From Labrenzia sp. DG1229 (GTDB lineage: Bacteria; Pseudomonadota; Alphaproteobacteria; Rhizobiales; Stappiaceae): a stretch of 62,344 nucleotides of DNA. This document shows, in pieces, positions 16,293-26,072 of this stretch. Position 1 is the first letter of the stretch. Each line of letters starts with the position of its first letter. Below the pieces are notes generated by a model that was not told the DNA's origin, ran no database searches, and saw only the letters and a list, made by a program, of their open reading frames with translations. The DNA lies in the NCBI RefSeq assembly GCF_000521215.1, contig NZ_KI928933.1, positions 116,164 through 178,507 of the forward strand. Direction: 5' to 3'. Made by a program: the position numbers and the translations under genes.

Positions 16293-16799
16293 ATGAACGC
16301 AATGACCGGTTCCAAAGACTTTGCCATCGACCCGAAAGCGCTGCGCCAGACGCTGTCCTGCTTTCCGACCGGTGTTGCGATTGCAACCACTCTGTCGAGA
16401 ACAGGCGACCCGGTCGGCGTAACCATCAGTTCCTTCAATTCCGTCTCAATGGACCCGCCTCTGGTCCTTTGGAGCCTTGCCCGCAAGGCAGGCAGCCTTC
16501 CCGAATACAGGGCGCATCCGGGATTCGCGATCAACATCCTTTCAGCTGAACAAGAGGAACTTTGCAAACTGTTTGCCAGCGCCGAGAGGGACCGGTTTTC
16601 GGGGCTGGAGTGGACTGGAGGAACTCACGGCGTCCCCTGTATCGCCGGATGTGCAGCATCACTCGAATGCGAAACACATGCCGTTCACGAAGGCGGAGAC
16701 CATGAAATCTTCATTGGCCGGGTCGTTGCCCACATGAGCAGCGAAAAAACCCCGCTCGCCTTCGGCAAAGGCCAACTCGGCGCTTTTACTGTCGATTAG
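16293..16799 (+). CDS. Flavin reductase (NAD(P)H:FMN oxidoreductase) family protein
   Basis: A 168-aa FMN-binding split-barrel protein of the HpaC/ActVB type. The signature CFPTGVAIATTL, then GVTISSFNSVSMDPPLVLWSL is clear, and a C-terminal GDHEIFIGRVV-type motif follows. It supplies reduced flavin to a partner monooxygenase. The LLM gene on the far side of the LysR gene is the obvious partner. Start ATG 16293 has AAAGGAGGGG upstream; an earlier ATG at 16248 lacks one. Confidence 0.92.
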   Translation: MNAMTGSKDFAIDPKALRQTLSCFPTGVAIATTLSRTGDPVGVTISSFNSVSMDPPLVLWSLARKAGSLPEYRAHPGFAINILSAEQEELCKLFASAERDRFSGLEWTGGTHGVPCIAGCAASLECETHAVHEGGDHEIFIGRVVAHMSSEKTPLAFGKGQLGAFTVD

Positions 16800-16838
16800 C
16801 CGGAAGCTGCCGCTGATCGCATATCGGTGCCCAATCAC

Positions 16839-17741
16839 CTACCGCGCTACTAGCTTGGCGACCTCTTTCTTCAATTCTTCCAGAAAGACCTGCGCCTGGG
16901 CAGACAGCGGGCAACGGGCAGGTTCGATCTGGACGAATTCCAGAAAGAGCGGCGGCTGGTCCAGCGGGGCGACCCGGCGCACCGATCCGTCCCTGTCAGG
17001 GGCACAAATGACGCCCGGCAGGATCGTGATCCAGTCCGAGCGAGCGACAAAATCGAGCGTGCCGAGCATTGCATCCAATTCCATGATCCGTTCCACGCGA
17101 ATGGAATGGGTAGCGAGATACTCCTCGATACGTGTCTTGCGAATGTTGATGCTTGAGGGCGTAACCAGCTTCAAGGGCGCAAGATGCTGCAAGCGAGCAG
17201 GCTTGCCGTGCACGACCCCGCTTTGCACCCCGCCGACAATCATTTCCCGGTCCTGTGCAAGATGGCGCACATTCAGGCCCACAGCGCCTCCGAAGGCGGG
17301 AACAATCGCAAAATCAAGCTCTTCCGCCTTGACACTGTCTGTCAACGCACCGCTATAACCCTCGATGATGTGGATCGACACATCCGGATGGCGACAGGCC
17401 ATGTGGTCCAGTGCCGGCGCAAGGGCTGCGCGGGCAAGCACCGGCATGATCCCTGCTCGCACAACGCCTGAAAGCGTATCCCGCCGGTTCCGGGCATCAA
17501 TGATCGCCTCCTCGGCGCCGCGCAAGACCCCCAGCACTTTCTGGTAATACCGGTTTCCGGCAGGGGTCAGAAGCACACCTTCGCTTGTCCGCTCGAAAAG
17601 CCGAATTCCCAGGACATCCTCAACGGCCGCGACATGCTGTGAAATTCCAGACTGGGTCGCATTCTCGCGCGCTGCAGCCCGCGTGAAAGACCCCTCTTCA
17701 GCGACGGCAACAACCGACCGCATTTGCCGGAGTGATATCAT
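16839..17741 (-). CDS. LysR-family transcriptional regulator
   Basis: A 300-aa regulator. Residues 1-60 form the winged helix (SFTRAAARENATQSGISQHVAAVEDVLG) and the rest a periplasmic-binding-like effector domain. It lies between the convergent flavin reductase gene and the divergent luciferase-like monooxygenase gene. The T-N11-A box at 17751-17765 lies 10 bases before its own start, allowing autorepression and control of the divergent gene. A like box precedes the flavin reductase gene. The inducer is probably a substrate or product of the monooxygenase. Confidence 0.92.
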   Translation of the reverse strand: MISLRQMRSVVAVAEEGSFTRAAARENATQSGISQHVAAVEDVLGIRLFERTSEGVLLTPAGNRYYQKVLGVLRGAEEAIIDARNRRDTLSGVVRAGIMPVLARAALAPALDHMACRHPDVSIHIIEGYSGALTDSVKAEELDFAIVPAFGGAVGLNVRHLAQDREMIVGGVQSGVVHGKPARLQHLAPLKLVTPSSINIRKTRIEEYLATHSIRVERIMELDAMLGTLDFVARSDWITILPGVICAPDRDGSVRRVAPLDQPPLFLEFVQIEPARCPLSAQAQVFLEELKKEVAKLVAR

Positions 17742-17750
17742 CCGAACCTC

Positions 17751-17789
17751 ATTAGATTTCTTGATAGCTCAGTTTAGTACTTATAATTT
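17751..17789 (+). promoter_or_regulatory. Promoter with LysR box for the monooxygenase gene
   Basis: ATTAGATTTCTTGAT (17751-17765) keeps the T-N11-A positions. TTGAT at 17761 starts a -35-like element and TTATAATTT follows after 15 bases, at 17781-17789. This is the same architecture as at 16203-16241. Confidence 0.55.
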
Positions 17790-17857
17790 TCCCAAACACC
17801 AGCCCCGGCATAAAGTTTGATCCAGATTAATGACACGCGCTTTGGAGGAGAAGGCCC

Positions 17858-18964
17858 ATGGAACTCGGTTTCTTTACGATGCCGATCCACCCGCTGGATA
17901 AAGACTGGCGGTTGACGCTCAAGGAAGACCGGGAAGCTTTCCTGCTCGCGGACGAGTTGGGCTTCACGGAAGCTTATTGCGGTGAGCATGTCACCGACCA
18001 GGCCGAAAACATCACTTCCTGCGCCATGTTCATCGCTTCGCTGGCGAGCGCCGTCAAAAACATGCGCCTTGGAACAGGTACGGTAAACATGCCGAATGCC
18101 CATCCGGCGGCGGTTGCAGCTCAGGTCGCCATGCTCGATCACATGCTGGACGGCAGGTTCAATTTCGGCATTTCGCCTGGAGGCCTCCTGTCTGACGCGG
18201 AAGTTTTCGGAAACCTGGACGCTGACCGGAACGAAATGTTTCTGGAAGGCATCAATGCCGTCTTGAAGATCTGGGAAGGTGAAGCGCCCTACAACATCGA
18301 AGGCAAGTACTGGAAGATCACAACCGAACGCACCAGCATGGCCGAAATCGGCCAGGGCATCATACCGAAGCCTCTGCAGCGACCGCATCCACCCATCGTC
18401 GTGACCGCCGTCGCACCGTTTTCCAAGGGCGTCACAGAGGCGGCAGCCCGAGGTTGGGATCCGATCAGCGCGAACTTCCTGATGCCTCAGTGGGTCGCCA
18501 GCCACTGGCCGAAATATGTCGAGGGCTGTGAGCGGATCGGTCGGCCCGCGCTGACTGAGAACTGGCGTGTTGCAAGGTCTGTCTTTGTTGCCGACGATCT
18601 GGACACCGCCCGTGAATATGCGCTCGGCCCGGACAGCCCCTACCGATTCTACTACAAGCAGATCCTCACCAAGATGCGCAAGAACAACCGACTTGGCCTA
18701 TTCAAGACACACCGTGACCAGCCCGACGAGGAAGTCACGCTGGAGAGCGTTCTGGAAAATCTTGTGACCTGGGGAACACCGGACAAGGTGACCGATGACC
18801 TTCTGGCCTACAGGGAGATCGTCGGTGACTTCGGCACATTGCTTTATGCCGGCAAGGACTGGGTCGATCCGGATCTTGGCAAACGCTCAATGGTCCTGCT
18901 GGCCGAAAAAGTGAAACCCGCGTTCAACGCTGCCATTTCCCCCAAAACGCAGGCCGCGCAATGA
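17858..18964 (+). CDS. LLM-class (luciferase-like) flavin-dependent monooxygenase
   Basis: A 368-aa TIM-barrel flavoprotein of the bacterial luciferase alpha-like group. It starts MELGFFTMPIHPL and continues with EAYCGEHVT, LGTGTVNMPNAHPAAVAAQ and GRFNFGISPGG, all characteristic of reduced-FMN-using members. It probably hydroxylates, epoxidises or does Baeyer-Villiger oxidation of a non-polar substrate using FMNH2 from the reductase encoded at 16293. A GGAGGAGAAGG ribosome site precedes the ATG. The stop overlaps the hydrolase start (ATGA). Limonene-monooxygenase-like enzymes belong to this family, but the substrate cannot be assigned here. Confidence 0.9.
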   Translation: MELGFFTMPIHPLDKDWRLTLKEDREAFLLADELGFTEAYCGEHVTDQAENITSCAMFIASLASAVKNMRLGTGTVNMPNAHPAAVAAQVAMLDHMLDGRFNFGISPGGLLSDAEVFGNLDADRNEMFLEGINAVLKIWEGEAPYNIEGKYWKITTERTSMAEIGQGIIPKPLQRPHPPIVVTAVAPFSKGVTEAAARGWDPISANFLMPQWVASHWPKYVEGCERIGRPALTENWRVARSVFVADDLDTAREYALGPDSPYRFYYKQILTKMRKNNRLGLFKTHRDQPDEEVTLESVLENLVTWGTPDKVTDDLLAYREIVGDFGTLLYAGKDWVDPDLGKRSMVLLAEKVKPAFNAAISPKTQAAQ

Positions 18965-19758
18965 CGGGACGCGTCGATCTCGGCAATCATAGCCTTCAAA
19001 CCTATATAGACGGCCCCAAAGGCGCGCCCTGGCTGATCCTGTCGAATTCTCTCGGTGCAAGCGCGGAGATGTGGGATCCGCAAATTCCCGAACTCGGAAA
19101 ACACTTTCAAGTGCTGCGATATGATACGCGCGGTCACGGTAAGTCCGACGTTCCGCCAGGTCCTTACACTTTTGATCAGCTTGTGGGCGACGTAATCGGC
19201 CTGATGGACAAGCTGGGAATTGAAAGGGCCCGATTCATGGGGCTTTCCAAAGGCGGCATGACGGGGCTTGGACTTGCTATCGCTCATCCGGAGCGGATCG
19301 AGCGCGTGGTCTGTGCAGACGGTCGTTCGGACGCGCCGCCGCCCTTCAGGGCCATGTGGGACGATAGAATCGGCAAGGTTGAAGAGAACGGCATGGCAGG
19401 GATCGTCGAGGGAACGATGGCAACGTGGTTCACACCTGACTGGATCGAGGCCAATCCACAAGCGGTCGGGCAAATTCAGCGCATGATCCTGTCTCACGAA
19501 CCTGAAGGTTACATCTCGAATTGCCGGGCGCTGCAGGGTCTCGACTACTACCGGCATCTCAACAAGATCAGTATTCCGACCCTTTATGTCGGTGGCAGTC
19601 ACGACAAGGGCGCCGCGCCGGACGTCATGCGGGCGATGGCCGATGAAACGCCGGGTGGACGATACATCGAGATTCCGGACGCGGCTCACGTTGCCAACAT
19701 CAGCGCACCGCAAGCCTTTAACCGTGCCGTTATCGATTTTCTGACTGAGGGTGGCTGA
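18961..19758 (+). CDS. Alpha/beta hydrolase, 3-oxoadipate enol-lactonase-like
   Basis: A 265-aa cytosolic hydrolase with a nucleophile elbow GLSKGG (Ser96), Asp215 in GGSHDKGAAPD and His243 in DAAHVAN, a complete catalytic triad. The overall pattern resembles PcaD-type enol-lactone hydrolases. Translational coupling to the LLM monooxygenase suggests it opens a lactone or ester made by that enzyme. No other protocatechuate-pathway genes are present, so a strict PcaD role is doubtful. An intrinsic terminator follows. Confidence 0.88.
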   Translation: MTGRVDLGNHSLQTYIDGPKGAPWLILSNSLGASAEMWDPQIPELGKHFQVLRYDTRGHGKSDVPPGPYTFDQLVGDVIGLMDKLGIERARFMGLSKGGMTGLGLAIAHPERIERVVCADGRSDAPPPFRAMWDDRIGKVEENGMAGIVEGTMATWFTPDWIEANPQAVGQIQRMILSHEPEGYISNCRALQGLDYYRHLNKISIPTLYVGGSHDKGAAPDVMRAMADETPGGRYIEIPDAAHVANISAPQAFNRAVIDFLTEGG

Positions 19759-19839
19759 GCCAGGGCCGATGCAGACTTTCTCCGGATCGATATGCGGGAC
19801 CGGTCCGGAAAATTCCCTCTACCCCGCAATTCGACTTCA

Positions 19840-19871
19840 GGCCGCCCACCCCACCGGGCGGCCTCTTTTTT
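19840..19871 (+). terminator. Intrinsic terminator after the hydrolase gene
   Basis: GGCCGCCC (19840-19847) pairs with GGGCGGCC (19856-19863), followed by TCTTTTTT. It ends the plus-strand monooxygenase-hydrolase transcript. Confidence 0.85.
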
Positions 19872-19890
19872 GCCTGGCAAATAACCGCTG

Positions 19891-20523
19891 TCAGGCGCCT
19901 GGAACCTTCATGCCCATGAAATCGATCATGACGAAGTCGCGGTAGGCGGGCCGATCGCACAATCGATCATAATAGGCGCGCAGGCCCGGCAGGTCCGCCC
20001 GCTCAAATTCGAGCTCGTAGTACCGGTAAAGAAGACTGCCGATCTGGAAATCAGCCAGGTTCAGCGAATCGCCGCCGAAGAAAGCCCCTTCGATCAGCTC
20101 CTGGACGATCTGCATCGATTGCCTGAGCACGCCAGTCGCACTCGTGACGGCTGCATTGTCGCGTTCATTCGCCGTTGTCCGGATGGTCTGCCAGAAGATT
20201 GTCGGGATCAGGGGTGTGTAAATATGTTGCCTCGACATGTCCCCCCAGCGCTCGATCTGTGCAGCGGCCATGGGATCGGCCGGATGGCCACCGTAGCGGC
20301 GCATCAAGTATCGCAGGATTGTGGCGGATTCGGACAAAGCCTGCCCATCCTGTTCGAGAACCGGCACCAGTCCGAGGGGATTCTTTGCCAGATACCCGGG
20401 GGTGTCATTGCCGCCGAACGGACCACCGACATCCAGTCGCTCGTATTCAACCCCAAGCTCTTCCAGGCACCAGATCACCGGCTGAACGTTGGCGGACGAA
20501 ATGCGGCCGTGTACCTTGATCAT
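19891..20523 (-). CDS. Glutathione S-transferase family protein
   Basis: A 210-aa cytosolic protein with an N-terminal thioredoxin-like domain (VHGRISSANVQPVIWCLEELGVEY, later NPLGLVPVLEQDG with the cis-proline and LSESATILRYL with the Glu-Ser glutathione site) and a helical C-terminal domain. ATG 20523 gives the normal N-terminus; an in-frame extension to 20661 has no family resemblance. It lies at the end of the minus-strand SDR-RidA group after a 246-bp gap in which I see no gene. The substrate is unknown. Confidence 0.87.
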   Translation of the reverse strand: MIKVHGRISSANVQPVIWCLEELGVEYERLDVGGPFGGNDTPGYLAKNPLGLVPVLEQDGQALSESATILRYLMRRYGGHPADPMAAAQIERWGDMSRQHIYTPLIPTIFWQTIRTTANERDNAAVTSATGVLRQSMQIVQELIEGAFFGGDSLNLADFQIGSLLYRYYELEFERADLPGLRAYYDRLCDRPAYRDFVMIDFMGMKVPGA

Positions 20524-20769
20524 CTTTTCAGTATCCCTGTAAACACTCTTGCCGCTTCCCAAGCGAAGCTTCGTGATAGTGACCCGTTCCGCGCCGTTGA
20601 AAAACCCCTTTTTCAAACTAAGACGTGATCGAAAGACCCAAACTGATTGCCCGCCATACAAAGGCGAGTGACGTCACGAGTGTTTTCTCGGCCGTCTCAT
20701 TCCGTTCTGCATTCTGCAGGGCCTTTCCCAATTCGAAATGTCACCCGTTTGGGGGAAACCCTCTCGCGG

Positions 20770-21114
20770 TCAGTCACATGCCGCCGTGACAATGATTTCC
20801 ACGGTAAGTTCGGGTCTTGCGAGCTTTGCTTCGCCGCACGCGCGGGCCGGCGCATGCCCCTCCGGAACCCATGTGTCCCAGACTGCATTCATCTCGGCGA
20901 AGTCCGACATATCAGCGAGCCAGATAACCGCCTGCAACATTTTTTCTCTTGAAGACCCGGCTTCTTCAAGCAATGCGTCGACACGGGACAGGCATTCGCT
21001 GGTCTGGTCGGCAACGCTGTCACCAGCGTTTCCGACCTGGCCGCACAGATAGGCCACGCCGTTGTGCTTCACAATCTTGCTCATGCGGGCAGAGACGTGC
21101 TTGCGTTCAATCAT
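20770..21114 (-). CDS. RidA family (YjgF/YER057c/UK114) protein
   Basis: A 114-aa trimeric-type protein. It has [12 protein letters not shown] near the start, a central [26 protein letters not shown] region, and a C-terminal VEIIVTAA that ends the family core. The arginine essential for enamine deaminase activity in canonical RidA (in a C-x-R-x-x-x-x-V-like strand) is not clearly kept: [16 protein letters not shown] is there. It may therefore belong to a Rid subfamily with another role. It is encoded 80 bp after the SDR gene. Confidence 0.87.
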   Translation of the reverse strand: MIERKHVSARMSKIVKHNGVAYLCGQVGNAGDSVADQTSECLSRVDALLEEAGSSREKMLQAVIWLADMSDFAEMNAVWDTWVPEGHAPARACGEAKLARPELTVEIIVTAACD

Positions 21115-21194
21115 CTTTTCCTCAAATGCTTGTTTCGGTTACACCTTGGCCGATATCACGACGGTCGTTGCTCTCCTCGGTTAGTGTGGTTTTC

Positions 21195-21935
21195 TCACAC
21201 GCAACGCCCGCCGTCGACTTCCATTGCGACACCCGTGATCATTCCCGCTTCGTCAGAACACAGGAAACAGGCTGCATTGCCCATATCTTCCGGTGTCGAG
21301 AATCGTCCAATCGGGATCGTTGACAGGAATTTCGCCCGTATCTCGGGCGTATCTTCTCCCATGAAACTCTTCAGCAAGGGCGTCTCACCCGCTACCGGGC
21401 AGATTGCATTGACGCGAACCCCTGACGGCGCAAGCTCCACGGCCATCGTCTTGGTCGCTGTGATCATCCAGCCCTTGGACGCATTGTACCAGTTGAGTCT
21501 CGGACGCGGACTGAGACCGGCCGTGGACGCAACATTCAAGATCGCACCTGTCCCGGCGGCGGTCATCAAAGGTACAAAATGGCGTGCGGTCAGGTAGACC
21601 GACTTGCAATTGACCGCAAATACCTTGTCGAAATCCTCTTCGCTCACGTCCTGCATGGGCATGGGAAGATGCGTCACCCCGGCGTTGTTCACGAGTATGT
21701 CGACAGAGCCGAGGCTATGTGCTGCCGCTTCTGCCAGCGACTGAACACTGGCATTGCTGGCCACATCGACTTTCATGGCCACACCTCTGACTTCGCCGGC
21801 AATCTCCTCTGCCATGTCCATATTGAGATCGGCAATCAGAACCTTCGCACCTTCTGCTGCAAACTTGCGTACAATTCCAGCCCCGAAGCCCGACGCGCCT
21901 CCGGTGACAATGGCCGTTTTTCCCTGCAATCTCAT
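21195..21935 (-). CDS. Short-chain dehydrogenase/reductase (SDR)
   Basis: A 246-aa classical SDR. The dinucleotide motif TGGASGFGAGI is near residue 12, the NNAG motif in VNNAGVTHL, the catalytic Ser in NVASTAGLS and YxxxK in YNASKGW. It ends with the usual GVAMEVDGGRCV. It oxidises or reduces a hydroxyl/keto substrate with NAD(P). GGAG precedes ATG 21935; the in-frame extension to 22022 is not family-like. It lies 255 bp downstream of the aldehyde dehydrogenase gene on the same strand. Confidence 0.92.
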   Translation of the reverse strand: MRLQGKTAIVTGGASGFGAGIVRKFAAEGAKVLIADLNMDMAEEIAGEVRGVAMKVDVASNASVQSLAEAAAHSLGSVDILVNNAGVTHLPMPMQDVSEEDFDKVFAVNCKSVYLTARHFVPLMTAAGTGAILNVASTAGLSPRPRLNWYNASKGWMITATKTMAVELAPSGVRVNAICPVAGETPLLKSFMGEDTPEIRAKFLSTIPIGRFSTPEDMGNAACFLCSDEAGMITGVAMEVDGGRCV

Positions 21936-22190
21936 TTGTTTCTCCTGCCTTTTCCTTCCGTCATCGAGGCTCGGGCCGCGCAAAATCCTGCGCTGCTTGC
22001 CGCGTTGATGTGAGGGTTCCATCTGGACGCGGTCATAGACCTGATCCGGGACCCGGTCACCATCAGGTTTACCGACCCCGGCTCAAGGCCAGGGCGGGCA
22101 CATCGTGAACAACAAACGCCGTGGTTTGGTATGCCTGTCTCTTCCTGATAGTGCCAAATTCGATACCCATCGCGCTTCAAGACATGTCCT

Positions 22191-23645
22191 TTACCCGTGA
22201 TAGGCCGCGACCGTCTTCAGTGTCGTAAAGCCATAAAGCGCTTCGAAGCCCTTCTCCCTGCCATGGCCGGACTTGCCGATGCCGCCGAACGGCAATTCAA
22301 CACCGCCCCCCGCACCATAATTGTTGATGAAAACCTGTCCGGAGCGGATTTTCCTGGCCAGTCTCAACTGCCGTGCGCCGTCTCGCGACCAGATACTGGC
22401 GACAAGCCCGTAGTCGGTACCGTTGGCTATCGCGACGGCTTCATCCTCATCATCGAACGGAATGACGACCTGCACCGGTCCGAAGATCTCGTCACGCGCC
22501 AAAGTGTGGGAGGGCGAGACACCTGCGAATAGTGTCGGCCTGACGTAGCTCCCGCTTTCCGGGGCATCCTGGAAAGACCCTTCGGCCACCTTTTCAAGAT
22601 CATCGCCCCGATCCAGAAAACTCGTGACAATCCCCTGCTGCCTGGCCGAGATCAGGGGACCGACATCGAGGTCGGCAAGCGCCGGACCGACCTTGAGCGC
22701 TGCATATCTTTCAGCCATGCGCTGAACAAGCCGATCCTGGATCGACCGATGAACGAGTATCCGGGATGAGGCCGAACAGGTTTGACCGGCGTTCTGGATA
22801 CCCGCGTTGACCAGAAAGGGAAGCGCGGCATCGAGGTCCGCATCCGCGAATACAAGCTGAGGGGATTTCCCGCCTAGTTCAAGCGTGACGGGAACGACGT
22901 TTCTTGCTGCCGCGGTCTGAACCTGGACACCCGTGGACACCGAACCGGTGAAGCTGACATGCTGCACCCCCGGGTGGGCCGAAAGCGCCGCGCCTGCTTC
23001 GGCGCCAAGACCCGGAACGACGTTCAGGGCACCTGGAGGCAGCCCGGCTTTCACGGCCAGGTCCGCAAAGGCAAGCGCCGTCAGGCAGGCATCTTCGGCA
23101 GGCTTCAGAACGCATGCATTGCCGGTTGCAAGCGCGGCTCCGACTGAACGGCCGATGATCTGCATCGGATAGTTCCAGGGTACGATATGTCCCGTGACGC
23201 CGTGCGGTTCACGCAATGTGTAGACCGTGTAGCCGTCCAGATAGGGAATGGTGTCCCCGTGCAGTTTGTCAGCAGCACCGCCGTAAAATTCGAGATATCG
23301 TGCAAGGGCGATCGCATCCGCACGGGCCTGTTTCAACGGCTTGCCCACATCAATGGCCTCAATGCGCGCCAGATCCTCCACCTTTTCAAGGACCAGTTCG
23401 CGCAGCTTGAAGAGAAGACGCCCGCGCTCAACCGCGGTTGTTCTGCCCCACGCACCCTGCCAGGCGTCGTGTGCGGCTGCGACCGCCGCATCGACATCTT
23501 CGGCCGCTCCCCTTGCAATCGCACCGATCCTTTCGCCGGTCGAGGGGTTATGCAGCGGCAGGTGCTGACCGCCCGCCGGAGCAACCCAACTGCCGTTTAT
23601 CAGGCAACGGGACGGATCAAACCACAGGTCCAGAACGTCAGTCAT
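22191..23645 (-). CDS. NAD-dependent aldehyde dehydrogenase family protein
   Basis: A 484-aa enzyme with all ALDH hallmarks: NYP in VPWNYPMQIIG, Glu256 in LELGGKSPQ as general base and Cys290 in NAGQTCSASSR as nucleophile, plus PFGGIGKSGHGRE near the C-terminus. It oxidises an aldehyde to an acid in the cytoplasm. It follows the ABC ATPase gene by 10 bp in the operon that starts with the M20 peptidase, so the aldehyde is probably derived from the imported and hydrolysed compound. Confidence 0.93.
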   Translation of the reverse strand: MTDVLDLWFDPSRCLINGSWVAPAGGQHLPLHNPSTGERIGAIARGAAEDVDAAVAAAHDAWQGAWGRTTAVERGRLLFKLRELVLEKVEDLARIEAIDVGKPLKQARADAIALARYLEFYGGAADKLHGDTIPYLDGYTVYTLREPHGVTGHIVPWNYPMQIIGRSVGAALATGNACVLKPAEDACLTALAFADLAVKAGLPPGALNVVPGLGAEAGAALSAHPGVQHVSFTGSVSTGVQVQTAAARNVVPVTLELGGKSPQLVFADADLDAALPFLVNAGIQNAGQTCSASSRILVHRSIQDRLVQRMAERYAALKVGPALADLDVGPLISARQQGIVTSFLDRGDDLEKVAEGSFQDAPESGSYVRPTLFAGVSPSHTLARDEIFGPVQVVIPFDDEDEAVAIANGTDYGLVASIWSRDGARQLRLARKIRSGQVFINNYGAGGGVELPFGGIGKSGHGREKGFEALYGFTTLKTVAAYHG

Positions 23646-23655
23646 GGTGCCTCCT

Positions 23656-25245
23656 TCAGGCTACATCAGCCGGCAGAACCGGCGTGGCGGCAACGAGTTG
23701 TCTGGTATAGTCATGCTGCGGCCTGTCGAAAACACGATCCGTTGGCCCCTCCTCGACGATCCTGCCGGACTTCATGACAAGCACGCGCTCGGTAATCGAG
23801 CGCACGACACTGAGGTCGTGAGAAATAAACAAATAGGTGAGACCGAATCTGTCGCCGAGATCCGCAAGGAGATCCAGCACCTGCGCGCGCACCGAAACAT
23901 CGAGCGCGGAAACTGCCTCGTCCAGTATGATCAGCTCGGGCCTGATAATGAGCGCGCGCGCGATCGCGATCCGCTGGCGCTGCCCACCGCTGAATTCGTG
24001 AATGTATTTGTCGCTGTCATCTGCGGTCATCCCGACGCTTTCCAACGCGTCGACGATTGCCGCCTCGCGCACGGATCCGCGCGGGGGATCGTCAAGCAGG
24101 TGAAACGGTTCCGTTATCAGACGGTCAACGCGCCATCGAGGGTTGAAACTGCCATAGGGGTCCTGAAAGACAACCTGCATGCGCCGGCACACATCCCTGT
24201 TGGCCTTGTGGTCACTCGCGACCGGTTTTCCATCGAGCTGTATCTCACCGCCCTGGAGCTCTTCCAAACCAAGGATTGCGCGGGTCAGCGTGGACTTGCC
24301 GCAACCTGACTCCCCGACAAGCCCCAGGCTTTCACCCTTGCGGATCTCGAAACTGACATCGTCAACCGCACGGAATCGATTTGTCCTTCTCCACCACCCG
24401 TGAACGTGGCTCTCATATTCCCGAACCACATTCTGCACCCGAAGCAACGGCATTGTCCTTGCCGGGGTCGCTCGTTCCGGTACATGGCCTGAAGCTTCGA
24501 GCAGCGCGCGTGAATAAGGATGCCGCATATTGCGAAAAAGATGTTGCGCGGCGCCGCTCTCGACGATTTCGCCGCTGCGCATAATAACAAGATCGTCTGC
24601 CAGGTCGGCGACGACCGCAAGGTCGTGGCTGATCAGCATCAGTCCCATGCCGTCCTCGGCAACCAGCCGTTTCAGAAGCGCCAGGATTTGCGCCTGGGTG
24701 GTCACATCAAGTGCCGTTGTCGGTTCATCCGCGATCAGGAGTTTCGGGCGGAGCGCAATTGCCATGGCAATCACCACCCGCTGCCGCTGACCGCCTGACA
24801 GCTCGTGCGGATAGCGCGACAGCGGGAATTTCTCCTCGGGCAACTCGGCCCGGCGCAATGCCTCGGCTGCCCGCGCAAGGGCTTCGGATTTCGGTACCCG
24901 TTCATGAATGAGGATTGTTTCTGCGACCTGTGCGCCGATAGTCTGCAGCGGATTCAGCGCGGTCATGGGTTCCTGAAACACCATGCCGACGTCCCGTCCG
25001 CGGATGCCGCAGAGTTGCTGTTCGCTGCAGCTCAGAATGTCTTGTCCCGCCAGCGATATGCTTCCGCTCAGGTCCGCGCCGTTCGGCAACAGGTGGAGAA
25101 CGCTGAACGCGGTCATAGACTTGCCTGAGCCACTTTCGCCGATCACACCCAAAATACGCCCGGGATCGACCTTCATCGAGACATCCTTGAGGATGGGTGT
25201 CCCGTGGATTGAAAGCGACAGGTTGTCGACAACAAGAAGGCTCAC
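23656..25245 (-). CDS. Fused dual-ATPase subunit of a dipeptide/nickel-type ABC transporter (DppD-DppF fusion)
   Basis: A 529-aa protein with two complete nucleotide-binding domains. The first has Walker A GESGSGKS at 36-43 and signature LSGGQ at 149-153. The second has Walker [10 protein letters not shown] at 311-319 and signature FSGGQ at 418-422. Both have Walker B aspartates and H-loops (ISHDL). It energises the DppB/DppC permease from the cytoplasmic face. The usual separate D and F genes are one here, a known arrangement. The start overlaps the DppC stop by 4 bp (ATGA). Confidence 0.94.
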   Translation of the reverse strand: MSLLVVDNLSLSIHGTPILKDVSMKVDPGRILGVIGESGSGKSMTAFSVLHLLPNGADLSGSISLAGQDILSCSEQQLCGIRGRDVGMVFQEPMTALNPLQTIGAQVAETILIHERVPKSEALARAAEALRRAELPEEKFPLSRYPHELSGGQRQRVVIAMAIALRPKLLIADEPTTALDVTTQAQILALLKRLVAEDGMGLMLISHDLAVVADLADDLVIMRSGEIVESGAAQHLFRNMRHPYSRALLEASGHVPERATPARTMPLLRVQNVVREYESHVHGWWRRTNRFRAVDDVSFEIRKGESLGLVGESGCGKSTLTRAILGLEELQGGEIQLDGKPVASDHKANRDVCRRMQVVFQDPYGSFNPRWRVDRLITEPFHLLDDPPRGSVREAAIVDALESVGMTADDSDKYIHEFSGGQRQRIAIARALIIRPELIILDEAVSALDVSVRAQVLDLLADLGDRFGLTYLFISHDLSVVRSITERVLVMKSGRIVEEGPTDRVFDRPQHDYTRQLVAATPVLPADVA

Positions 25246-26072
25246 GTTCGCGCCCTCCTGAGCTTCGGGTCAAGCAGGTCGCGCAAACCATCGCCCAGCA
25301 GATTGAGACCGAGTACCGTCAGCAGGATGGCGAGGCCCGGAAACAAAGCCAGATGCGGTGCGAGAGAGATCATTGTCTGGCTGTCCGCGAGCATACGCCC
25401 CCAACTCGCCGTCGGCGGTTGCGCCCCGAGCCCGACATAGCTCAGACCTGCCTCGGCAAGGATGCCGAGTGAGAATTGAATGGTTCCCTGAACAATCAGC
25501 AGGTTGGTCACATTCGGCAGGATATGCTCCACCGAGATACGGGCCGGGCCCTTTCCGGCAACCCGCGCTGCCATGATGTATTCACGGCTCCAAAGCGTCA
25601 GGGCCGCGCCGCGCGTCAGCCGCGCGAAGACCGGAATGTTGAAAATCCCGATGGCGATGATCGCATTCAGTGCCGATGCCCCGAAGACAGCGGTGATCAT
25701 CACCGCGATCAAAAGGCTCGGGAAGGCGAAAACAAGATCGTTCGTGCGCATGATGATCTCGTCCGGAAGGCTGCCCCTGCGGGCAGCTGCTGCCAGACCA
25801 AGAGGCACTCCCGCCAGCATGCCGATGCCGACCGCCACCAGCGCGACTGCGATGGAGGTGCGCGCACCGACCATGATCATGCTCAGGATATCCCGGCCGA
25901 ACTGATCGGTTCCAAATGGATGTATCAGACTTGGAGTCTTCATCCGGTCGGCGATGTTCAGGATCGTAATATCGTAGGGCACCCAGACCAGACTGACAAT
26001 CGCCGCACCCGCAAAGACAATTGTCAGGATGACACCTGGCAGCATGGACCTGTTGTGCAGAAGCAATTTCAT
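25242..26072 (-). CDS. ABC transporter permease, DppC/OppC type
   Basis: A 276-aa inner-membrane protein with about six hydrophobic segments, the HPFGTDQFGRDILS loop typical of DppC/OppC and an EAA-like loop (ARVAGKGPARISVEHILPN). It pairs with DppB to form the channel. Four-base overlaps with both neighbours show tight coupling. Confidence 0.93.
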   Translation of the reverse strand: MKLLLHNRSMLPGVILTIVFAGAAIVSLVWVPYDITILNIADRMKTPSLIHPFGTDQFGRDILSMIMVGARTSIAVALVAVGIGMLAGVPLGLAAAARRGSLPDEIIMRTNDLVFAFPSLLIAVMITAVFGASALNAIIAIGIFNIPVFARLTRGAALTLWSREYIMAARVAGKGPARISVEHILPNVTNLLIVQGTIQFSLGILAEAGLSYVGLGAQPPTASWGRMLADSQTMISLAPHLALFPGLAILLTVLGLNLLGDGLRDLLDPKLRRART

